This document shows positions 1 through 5,263 of a stretch of 5,263 bases of DNA, one piece after another. Source of the stretch: Saprospiraceae bacterium (GTDB lineage: Bacteria; Bacteroidota; Bacteroidia; Chitinophagales; Saprospiraceae); assembly GCA_013002475.1 (NCBI GenBank), contig JABDJM010000443.1:1-5263 (forward strand). Reading direction: 5' to 3'. A program made the translations under genes and the position numbers. Numbering within the stretch: position 1 is the first letter of the stretch; each line of letters begins with the position of its first letter. The notes beneath the pieces are model-generated. The model saw nothing but the letters and a program-made list of their open reading frames with translations, did not search any database and was not told where the DNA came from.

Positions 1-1220
1 TCATTGAGATGATCATATTCGAATGAGTGCGTATTATCTCCGACATCATATATCTCAGTTTGACTGTTGTTGTCGATGATCTCTGCTAAGGTATAGATTT
101 GTGTTTCTGCAAAAACTCTGTCTTTTATGACCAAAATTTTGTTTAGGTCAAAGCTTGGAACATTGGATTCCGTCCAGGTGCTGCCACCATCATCGGAGTA
201 CACATAAACCCCTTCTTCCCCAATAGCAACCACCTTATTCCCATAGGCGGAAATATCCCTTAGGTTTCCTTGCTTCCCAAACAGGATAGAGTAGTCGGTA
301 ACATCGGTTGGATCAGGAAAAGACACAAGGAGATTATTTTGTCCGCCCACAAGTAAGGTTCCGTCATTTTTTAAAAACACCGAGGCTGTTCTAAGGATGC
401 GATCCGGGTAAGTTTGGGCAGTCCAGTTTCGTCCTGCATCTGTGCTAATGTATAAACGGTTAGAAGTACTGCTGAATAGAGTACCATTTTCTTCTATCAA
501 GGTAGTGCCGCTTCCTGTCCATCCGACAGGATCTACAGAGGCCCAGGTTTGTCCATCGGTACTGGCAAAGATGAATCCTGATGAACCGATGGCTAAGATT
601 TCATTGCCCACCTGCACCAAATTGCGTAAGGAGGTATTGGCGTCAAACACTACATGCCAGGTCTTGCCATAATCGGTTGATTCGCGGATAAAGCTGCCAC
701 CGGTTATGTAAACCTTTTCACCGACAACTAAGCCCCTAAATCCTCCGTTAAACAACGAATCAGTCATACTCCAGGTCTCTCCGGTATCCGCAGTATAGAG
801 GAAACTGCTGCTTCTAATTAAGCCCCATTCTCCGTTGCCCATAACCACAAAATCCCTGATTAGGCCCGTGCCTTCGGGAGGGTTGACATTTTCATAGCTT
901 GCCCATCCATCCTCTGTATAAAACAAGCCATAGGTTCCAGTGTAAATCATTTTTCCCGAATCATTATCATCCAGGAATTGAATCTTGGCAAAGTAGCTTT
1001 CGTCACTCAGGCCAATATCGCTTGGTTGCCAGGTTGACCCTCCGTCAGTTGTCTTTAGGAGCAGGCCACATTCCTGTGTGGCGTACCCAAGTCCGGAGGG
1101 GTGGATAGCAATGCTTGTCACTGTGCCAACTTCTGCAGTTGGATAAACGCGTTCGAGCTCTTGGGCTGATAAAAAAGTCATGCTAAGGAATAGCAGGGCA
1201 AGGGTAATTGGGGATTTCAT
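1..1220 (-). CDS. Secreted Asp-box (BNR/YCF48-like) beta-propeller protein, C-terminus cut off by the window edge
   Basis: The frame is open from ATG at 1220 to the left edge: 406 codons without a stop, so the C-terminus is missing. Residues 1-20 (MKSPITLALLFLSMTFLSAQ) form a Sec signal peptide with a likely cut after SAQ, which also supports this start. The rest carries recurring Asp-box motifs (S/T-x-D-x-G-x-T-W): TTDGGSTW 57-64, TADTGETW 143-150, STDYGKTW 181-188, ASTDGQTW 219-226, STDAGRNW 259-266 and SDDGGSTW 342-349, plus a degenerate YTEDGW near 101. The spacing of about 40 residues fits successive blades of a sialidase/sortilin/YCF48-type propeller. Asp boxes are structural, so they do not indicate sialidase activity, and I see no catalytic signature. 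In Bacteroidota such proteins often end in a type 9 sorting domain, which would lie outside the window. The gene is divergent from the one at 1476. Exported propeller: confident. Function: unknown. Confidence 0.9.
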   Translation of the reverse strand, partial: MKSPITLALLFLSMTFLSAQELERVYPTAEVGTVTSIAIHPSGLGYATQECGLLLKTTDGGSTWQPSDIGLSDESYFAKIQFLDDNDSGKMIYTGTYGLFYTEDGWASYENVNPPEGTGLIRDFVVMGNGEWGLIRSSSFLYTADTGETWSMTDSLFNGGFRGLVVGEKVYITGGSFIRESTDYGKTWHVVFDANTSLRNLVQVGNEILAIGSSGFIFASTDGQTWASVDPVGWTGSGTTLIEENGTLFSSTSNRLYISTDAGRNWTAQTYPDRILRTASVFLKNDGTLLVGGQNNLLVSFPDPTDVTDYSILFGKQGNLRDISAYGNKVVAIGEEGVYVYSDDGGSTWTESNVPSFDLNKILVIKDRVFAETQIYTLAEIIDNNSQTEIYDVGDNTHSFEYDHLN

Positions 1221-1238
1221 TGTTTTGGTATTTTAAGG

Positions 1239-1246
1239 CAAAAATA
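1239..1246 (-). promoter_or_regulatory. Candidate -7 box for the propeller gene
   Basis: The minus strand reads TATTTTTG here, a full match to the Bacteroidota -7 consensus TAnnTTTG, ending 18 bases before the ATG at 1220. I see no clear TTG -33 element at the usual distance upstream. That stretch instead holds the tandem hexamer pair AGTACC-TA-AGTACC (1253-1266). The location is good, but the missing -33 box keeps this tentative. Confidence 0.4.
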
Positions 1247-1407
1247 TAGTCGAGTACCTAAGTACCCGTCACCTATTTGGGTGATATTAAGGTAAGGAAA
1301 AAGTGCGGTGGGCAATTGGCATTGAGCAAATCCCCATATTTTTTCCAGGTACTCATAAATACCGGTCATTCACTAAGTCCCGCAGGCAATAGACACAACC
1401 CATTTCA

Positions 1408-1434
1408 TTGATTATCTGCCGATTAGTACCTTTA
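1408..1434 (+). promoter_or_regulatory. Candidate promoter for the duplicated-domain secreted protein
   Basis: TTG at 1408-1410 is followed after 16 bases by TACCTTTA at 1427-1434, which matches the Bacteroidota -7 consensus TAnnTTTG at all but the last base. The spacing is slightly shorter than usual for this phylum. Transcription from it would give a leader of about 35 bases before the ATG at 1476. Low confidence, because AT-rich intergenic DNA yields such matches easily. Confidence 0.3.
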
Positions 1435-1475
1435 ATTCGCTACATTCAGTAATTCTTAACCTAAAGCTAACCCCA

Positions 1476-2279
1476 ATGAGAACTTACCTTATTAAGGGCT
1501 TTTTATGCCTTTTTGTCTTCACTCTTTTTTCTTTACCGTTACAATCTCAAGAATCACGTTCCTTCGTAATCCTGGTCGATTACATGAAGAGCCATCCTGG
1601 ACAGGATGCTGTTTCCTTGGAAACTGATATTTTTCAACCTGTACATAAGCAAATAGTAGGTGCAGGCGATAAAATGGCCTGGGCATGTTATGAAGTCCTT
1701 TTTCCAAATGGGAAAAATGTCGAGTACAATTATGTTACCGTAAATGTTTATGAATCCGCTGAAAAATACCATGACAATAGTGGCATGAAGTGGGCGGATG
1801 CATTTGCAAAAGCTCATCCTGGAAAAAGTGCGGATGAAGCCTGGGAAAAAATGTCAAAAGCCCGAGACTGGGTGAAAACTGAAATGTTCACCTTCGTTGA
1901 TGAAGCAGTGGAGGGTCCACCTTTAGCTGGAGATCAAATGGTCAAGGTGAACTATATGAAAACAGCTCAAGGCATGGGAGATTCTTATGTAGATATGGAG
2001 AGCAAATATTTTAAGCCGGCCCATAAAATGGCCGTAAAAGATGGAGCTATGGTAGATTGGCAGCTTTATGCCTTAACCGCTCCTACAGGATCCAGTATGC
2101 CCTATAATTACATTACAGTTGATACCTATAATGGTGCGAAACAAATGTATGCACCCTATTCAAATGACATGGAAAAAGTACATCCGGGAGAAAACATTGA
2201 TAAGATTTGGGAGAGCATGATGAAAACCAGAACATTGGTCAGATCAGAAACCTGGGTTTCTCGTTCTTCGACCTTCTAA
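1476..2279 (+). CDS. Secreted protein with two tandem copies of a ferredoxin-like (dimeric alpha/beta barrel-like) domain
   Basis: This is a complete 267-residue ORF. Residues 1-25 are a Sec signal peptide (basic start, hydrophobic CLFVFTLFSL core, SQ at the likely cut), which fixes the start. The mature part is an internal duplication: about 30-142 and about 155-263. Both copies keep YMK (36-38, 160-162), E then F-x-P-x-HK (49-58, 175-184), a Trp (69, 195), Tyr (72, 198), YNY-[VI]-TV (84-89, 210-215), then HPG and W (114-123, 236-245) and a closing E-x-[FW] strand. The order strand-helix-strand-strand-helix-strand suggests a ferredoxin-like fold, so the two copies could pair as an intramolecular alpha/beta barrel. 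I do not recognise a named family or reaction. There is no lipobox, membrane anchor or type 9 sorting domain, so it is probably periplasmic or released. It stands alone between a divergent gene and a terminator. Confidence 0.92.
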   Translation: MRTYLIKGFLCLFVFTLFSLPLQSQESRSFVILVDYMKSHPGQDAVSLETDIFQPVHKQIVGAGDKMAWACYEVLFPNGKNVEYNYVTVNVYESAEKYHDNSGMKWADAFAKAHPGKSADEAWEKMSKARDWVKTEMFTFVDEAVEGPPLAGDQMVKVNYMKTAQGMGDSYVDMESKYFKPAHKMAVKDGAMVDWQLYALTAPTGSSMPYNYITVDTYNGAKQMYAPYSNDMEKVHPGENIDKIWESMMKTRTLVRSETWVSRSSTF

Positions 2280-2287
2280 AAAGCTTT

Positions 2288-2320
2288 AAAGCCTCGATCC
2301 TTTGGTCGGGGCTTTTTTTT
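2288..2320 (+). terminator. Intrinsic terminator, probably bidirectional, between convergent genes
   Basis: A 12-bp stem (2288-2299 with 2304-2315, including two G-T pairs) closes a CTTT loop and runs into eight T residues (2313-2320). It starts eight bases after the plus-strand stop codon at 2279. On the minus strand the same stem lies just past the stop of the convergent lipoprotein gene and is followed by a broken T-run (TTTAAAGCTTTTT), so it may act in both directions, less strongly on minus. The T-tract overlaps the minus-strand TAA at 2319-2321. Confidence 0.85.
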
Positions 2321-3188
2321 ATTCCCCAAGATATTGCCTGACATCTTCCACCTCAAAATATGGAGACATTTCTGTGAAATGCTTTAGAGGGGGAATATGT
2401 CCCTGGCCGTAAACAACCAGGATGCGATCATTTGCCTCGGCGATCTTGTGGAGATTGCTAAATATTTGGATGTTCCTGTGATACCATGTATTCACCATAT
2501 CTGCTCCTGCGTAATCTTCACCCTCAACAATAGGTACAAAATATTGGAAGTATAAGGAAAGCGCAATTTCTTCGACTTCCGGGTCATTCATTTTGTAAAG
2601 CATCTCTCTGATCGTTCCGTTTTGCAGCCACTCTCCAAGAATGTTGATGGCTCCCTTTCCAGACTTCTCAAGACCCGCCATCAGGGGTCCAAATTCTTCG
2701 GGATTTGCTCCCACCAATTTTCCTATTCCATCATTATTTAAATTCATTTTTACATCAATGGGATAAATGGTTGAATGCCCCATTGATTTGGCTAATCGAA
2801 ATCCAATTTGTTCTTCCTCTGATCTTCGCAATTCGAGAGAATCATTAAGATAGGCTTCATATCGATTAATAGCGGTGGAACCACCATAAGGTGCCTCAAC
2901 TGCAATCTTAGTTGGTTTAAAGGCTTTTAATAATTCAATTACCTCCTTTATTTCTTCTTGCCTCTTTGGAACTAAAACATCATCAGCTTCCAGATTAAAT
3001 TGATCGGCTCCAGGATTGCTCATGTGATATGATCCGAGAAAGGCGACTGGAATAGATTCCACTTCTGGAAGGAGGCGGGCAAAGGCATTTTCATCAATTG
3101 TTTTTTTATTGTTCGGGGAATCTGATGTACAGCCAGCGAAAAGGAATCCACAAAGTAGGATCGATACAGGAATTCGTGGGGATATCAT
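2319..3188 (-). CDS. DUF5694-type lipoprotein, TraB/TIKI-like with two GxxH motifs
   Basis: This is a complete 289-residue ORF. Residues 1-20 are a lipoprotein signal with lipobox FAGC and Cys20 as the lipidation site, followed by a polar linker (TSDSPNNKKT). The globular part (about 45-289) begins with VAFLGSYHMSNPG (48-60), then DDVLVPKRQ (69-77), KIAVEAP (94-100), YPIDV (142-146), TWYHRN (234-239) and ends with VVYGQGHIPPLKH (258-270). This pattern matches what I recall of DUF5694. GSYH (52-55) and GQGH (261-264), plus Glu98 in a KIAVE strand, resemble the two GxxH motifs and conserved glutamate of the TraB/PrgY/TIKI superfamily, whose TIKI members are metal-dependent proteases. Hydrolase activity here is inference. 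The protein is likely anchored in the outer or inner membrane. It lies 76 bp downstream of the large type 9 cargo gene on the same strand and probably has its own promoter. Confidence 0.9.
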   Translation of the reverse strand: MISPRIPVSILLCGFLFAGCTSDSPNNKKTIDENAFARLLPEVESIPVAFLGSYHMSNPGADQFNLEADDVLVPKRQEEIKEVIELLKAFKPTKIAVEAPYGGSTAINRYEAYLNDSLELRRSEEEQIGFRLAKSMGHSTIYPIDVKMNLNNDGIGKLVGANPEEFGPLMAGLEKSGKGAINILGEWLQNGTIREMLYKMNDPEVEEIALSLYFQYFVPIVEGEDYAGADMVNTWYHRNIQIFSNLHKIAEANDRILVVYGQGHIPPLKHFTEMSPYFEVEDVRQYLGE

Positions 3189-3207
3189 ATTCTGGAGATT
3201 GGTTCTA

Positions 3208-3238
3208 GGAAAATAGCAATTTGCTAAAAAATCCCCAA
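3208..3238 (-). promoter_or_regulatory. Weak candidate promoter with a palindrome, upstream of the lipoprotein gene
   Basis: On the minus strand TTG (3236-3238) is followed after 20 bases by TATTTTCC (3208-3215), a 6-of-8 match to TAnnTTTG, ending 19 bases before the ATG at 3188. The perfect palindrome TAGCAA-T-TTGCTA (3214-3226) falls between the two boxes and touches the -7 box, where an operator could sit. No terminator is apparent after the upstream gene, so read-through from it is also possible. Confidence 0.25.
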
Positions 3239-3264
3239 TTTAGGTGTGAAATAACTCTTATGAA

Positions 3265-5263
3265 TCACCTTAGCAGCGTAACATCACCGGCAATCATTAT
3301 CGTTTCGCCTCTATTGGTATTAAACCAAACCTGATAGACAAATACAGCGGGGTTCATATGCTGACCGGCAAATTTTCCATCCCAGAAAATTGGTCCGTTG
3401 GACTCAAAGACGAGTTCTCCCCAGCGGTCAAAAATCAATGTTCTCTCAATAGACTCAATGCCTTTATCGAAAAAGATCTCGAAGAAATCGTTGTTTCCAT
3501 CTCCATTAGGACTAAAGGCATTTGGGATGAAAAATTCGGTATCATTCCTAAGCCGGACCCAAATTTCATCATTAGCAATACAACCAGCACTATCGATCAA
3601 AGTCAATTTGTATAGTTGATCTTGCTCAGGTGAAACCACCGGATCCAGGCAAGCGGAACAAAGATTTGGCTCCCAGATTATGGATTCCAGCTGACCCGGA
3701 TCAAAACTTAAGATGGGTTCTAATCTTACAGAATCTTCGAATTGGATCAAATGATCCTCACCCAGGTATAACCAGGGTTCTGTGCCCTGGGCAATGACAA
3801 AGGTCGTATCATTTTTGCAACCAAATTCATCTTCAAAAAAGAGCTGATAAGGTCCGGCAGACAAGTCCTCGTACGAAGTAAGCGCAGAAAGATTTGAATT
3901 GTTAAGGGAAAAAAGAATGGTCCCCAGACCTCCATCCGTTTGCAATATTTCCAGCGTCCCGTTGCTTGCATTTGGACAACTCGTAGAGGCTAATTCGAAT
4001 GTAGCCTGTATCTCATCCGGAGGAGTGACTACCACTGTATCTCTTGCGACACACCCATTTCCGTCAATCAGTTCCAGGAAATAGGTTCCCTGAGGTACCG
4101 TTGGGGTGGTCACCACCCCTTCTTCGGACCACCAATTCAATTCCATTGGATCGGCCCCCGGGACGAGAATCTCGGAAACCAATTCTGCATCTGAAGCATC
4201 GGGGCAAGATAGTGGAGAGCCCAGGAAGGAATTCAATACAAAACCATTCACTTCTGGAAGTTGAACATGAGGAAGATAATAGTCCTCTGTCTGACTAATT
4301 CCATTGGCATCAATTATCTCAATTTGGTAATTTCCTTCAACGAGTTGATCTATCCAGAAAATTGTTCCAGTTGCATTTGCTGTTCCGGACCCTTGCAGTC
4401 CTGTATCTGTGTTTTCCCAAACATAGCTAAAAGGTGGGCTGCCGCTAAGGATCTCAATGCCAATCCTGCCAAACTCCGGGTCACATTTAACTGGATCAAT
4501 TTCCGCTTGGAACTGAAAGGAACAAAAAACGGGATTGAATTCACTGACTACAATTACCACTGAGTCGCAGCCATCCGTTGTTTGAAAATTATATTGGACA
4601 GAGCCCACCAGGGTGGTATCACACACAGTTTCATAAAAATAAAAATCGTCATAGCCGTCATAGATTGTTTCTATGATATTCAAACTATCACAGCCATAAA
4701 TATTCTCTTCCAGCAATTGAATAATTCCCACCTGACTTTGGTTGCAACTTGTTTGAGTGCTATAAACAGTATCAGTGGGAGATAGAGAAACGGTAGTGAT
4801 GGAAAGTTCGTCGCAAAAACCATTATTTGATAAGCTGTTAAACACACCAACAGCCGCGGGGTCACAACTCGCTTCAGCAAAATATAGTGTATCCATATCC
4901 ACCAGATCAATGGTCAACAAAGTCAAGCTATCACAACCATAAACATTTGTGTCCAGGAATTGAAAAATGCCCGCTGAATCTGGGTCGCATGTGCTGTCCG
5001 TCAGCTGAACATTATCTGAAGCCAACAGCGAAACTGTGGTGGTGTGAACCTCATCGCAGAATGCTCCTGTAACGGTTTCTGTAAATATTCCTACCTCCGC
5101 AGGATCACAGGAGCCCGAGGTGAAGTACATGGTATCCTGATCTATTAGCTCAACGGTTACAAAAGTGAAACTATCGCAACCATTGGTGTTGGTGTCGGTG
5201 TATTGGAAAACACCCACCGAATCAGGGTCGCAGGTGCTGTCCATCAGCTGAACATTATCTGAA
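3265..5263 (-). CDS. Large repeat-containing type 9 secretion cargo protein (type B/gliding-motility C-terminal domain), N-terminus beyond the window
   Basis: The frame is open from the right edge to TGA at 3265-3267, giving 665 full codons. The ATG at 5244 is not the start: SDNVQL encoded just before it matches the repeat ASDNVQLTDSTCDP seen downstream, so that Met replaces a repeat Thr. Numbering from it (M1-R659): about 1-240 is an array of about 40-residue cysteine repeats. At 252-328, 346-407 and 422-483 there are SprB-like modules (SCP.AS.G..., ...G.Y.L...D..GC). At 490-566 there is an Ig/PKD-like stretch with CSAC. At 572-659 lies the CHU_C/gliding-motility-associated domain: FIPNAFSPNGDGNND, IFDRWGELVFES, WDGK, VFVYQV and terminal GDVTLLR. 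That domain directs outer-membrane translocation by the type 9 system with surface attachment or release. The role is probably a surface adhesin or structural protein; the ligand is unknown. Confidence 0.95.
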   Translation of the reverse strand, partial: SDNVQLMDSTCDPDSVGVFQYTDTNTNGCDSFTFVTVELIDQDTMYFTSGSCDPAEVGIFTETVTGAFCDEVHTTTVSLLASDNVQLTDSTCDPDSAGIFQFLDTNVYGCDSLTLLTIDLVDMDTLYFAEASCDPAAVGVFNSLSNNGFCDELSITTVSLSPTDTVYSTQTSCNQSQVGIIQLLEENIYGCDSLNIIETIYDGYDDFYFYETVCDTTLVGSVQYNFQTTDGCDSVVIVVSEFNPVFCSFQFQAEIDPVKCDPEFGRIGIEILSGSPPFSYVWENTDTGLQGSGTANATGTIFWIDQLVEGNYQIEIIDANGISQTEDYYLPHVQLPEVNGFVLNSFLGSPLSCPDASDAELVSEILVPGADPMELNWWSEEGVVTTPTVPQGTYFLELIDGNGCVARDTVVVTPPDEIQATFELASTSCPNASNGTLEILQTDGGLGTILFSLNNSNLSALTSYEDLSAGPYQLFFEDEFGCKNDTTFVIAQGTEPWLYLGEDHLIQFEDSVRLEPILSFDPGQLESIIWEPNLCSACLDPVVSPEQDQLYKLTLIDSAGCIANDEIWVRLRNDTEFFIPNAFSPNGDGNNDFFEIFFDKGIESIERTLIFDRWGELVFESNGPIFWDGKFAGQHMNPAVFVYQVWFNTNRGETIMIAGDVTLLR
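4504..5263 (-). repeat. Coding tandem repeat array: alternating 40/41-residue cysteine units, 81-residue (243-bp) super-repeat
   Basis: Units begin at Cys 5, 46, 86, 127, 167 and 208 (numbered from the internal Met at 5244), spaced 41, 40, 41, 40 and 41 residues. Each has CDP-x-x-x-G near its start and a second Cys 17-18 residues later. Two flavours alternate: A with GCDS (second Cys 23, 104, 185, 226) and B with FCDE (63, 144), giving A-B-A-B-A-A. Positions 4978-5020 and 5221-5263 are 243 bp apart and match at 40 of 43 bases, and the match runs off the edge. The array therefore continues outside the window. Units nearest the C-terminus are the most diverged (CNQSQ, CDTTLVG). Confidence 0.9.

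Larger units (their letters stand above)
1221..1475. other. Divergent intergenic region with clustered AGTACC hexamers
   Basis: These 255 bp separate two divergently transcribed genes and contain no convincing ORF. AGTACC occurs at 1253-1258, 1261-1266 and 1425-1430 on the plus strand and at 1348-1353 on the minus strand (read as GGTACT on plus). I find only two other copies in the window (480-485 plus, 558-563 minus), both inside the propeller gene. The tandem pair lies just upstream of that gene's -7 box, and the 1425 copy overlaps the candidate -7 box of the plus-strand gene. A small inverted repeat, TCACC-TATTTG-GGTGA, sits at 1269-1284. A regulatory role is inferred from position only. 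Confidence 0.4.

Noticed and set aside
442..1108. Plus-strand open frames (442-672 and 899-1108) over the propeller gene
   Set aside because: Both are antisense to a continuous frame carrying a signal peptide and regularly spaced Asp boxes. Their translations look like random Pro/Ser/Arg-rich sequence.
1..1220. Sialidase enzyme
   Set aside because: Asp boxes occur in many non-enzymatic propellers. I see no arginine triad or FRIP motif, so enzymatic activity is not claimed.
1269..1284. TCACC-TATTTG-GGTGA inverted repeat as a terminator or riboswitch stem
   Set aside because: The stem is only five base pairs, there is no T-tract, and it lies at the start side of a gene. At most it is a weak protein-binding site.
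1519..1817. Minus-strand open frames inside the duplicated-domain gene
   Set aside because: They are shadows of a plus-strand gene whose two internally matching halves and signal peptide show it is the real coding frame.
3189..3264. A terminator for the large cargo gene in the 76-bp gap
   Set aside because: The only perfect inverted repeat is AT-rich with a one-base centre, and its T-run on the minus strand precedes it instead of following it, so no intrinsic terminator can be supported.
4261..4563. Plus-strand open frame of 100 codons opposite the large cargo gene
   Set aside because: It lies wholly antisense to SprB-like and repeat coding sequence with clear family features. It has no recognisable domain, promoter or signal and is composition-driven.
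4504..5263. Regular repetition as a possible CRISPR array
   Set aside because: The period is 243 bp, similarity runs across the whole unit with no unique spacers, and the frame is maintained as protein. It is a coding repeat.
1..5263. A defence, phage or mobile-element system
   Set aside because: No nuclease, transposase, integrase, toxin-antitoxin, terminal repeats or RNA gene is visible. All four genes look like ordinary exported or surface proteins of a Bacteroidota chromosome.

Overview
The window looks like a chromosomal piece from a Bacteroidota bacterium, possibly of the Saprospiria (Lewinella-like) group. The strongest evidence is the long minus-strand gene on the right. It ends in a gliding-motility-associated, type B secretion-system-9 sorting domain (FIPNAFSPNGDG near the C-terminus, final GDVTLLR) preceded by SprB-like modules. 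Supporting signs are signal peptides ending in SAQ/SQ, no Shine-Dalgarno sequences before the starts, and -7 boxes resembling the Bacteroidota consensus TAnnTTTG. The phylum is well supported. The class is a guess from remembered similarity of the CDP...GCDS repeats to Saprospiraceae surface proteins.

Layout from left to right: (1) 1-1220, minus: an exported beta-propeller protein with Asp-box (BNR/sortilin/YCF48-like) repeats, cut by the left edge so that its C-terminus is missing. (2) 1221-1475: a divergent intergenic region with candidate promoters for both flanking genes and four copies of the hexamer AGTACC. (3) 1476-2279, plus: a secreted protein made of two copies of a roughly 110-residue beta-alpha-beta-beta-alpha-beta domain. 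(4) 2288-2320: a strong hairpin/T-tract terminator shared with the convergent next gene. (5) 2319-3188, minus: a lipoprotein of the DUF5694 type with two GxxH motifs, like the TraB/TIKI/PrgY superfamily. (6) 3189-3264: a short gap with a perfect 6+6 palindrome and a weak promoter. (7) 3265-5263, minus: the C-terminal 665 codons of a large repeat-containing type 9 cargo protein whose start lies beyond the right edge.

All four genes encode proteins predicted to leave the cytoplasm: two secreted by Sec signal peptide, one lipoprotein and one type 9 secretion substrate. The theme is cell-surface and extracellular proteins, not one metabolic pathway. Nothing shows that the four work together. Only the two right-hand genes are in tandem on the same strand, and a 76-bp gap separates them. 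I saw no RNA gene, mobile element, CRISPR array, defence system or phage gene. The most interesting material is the 81-residue alternating cysteine repeat, the internally duplicated secreted protein, the GxxH lipoprotein and the clustered AGTACC hexamers.
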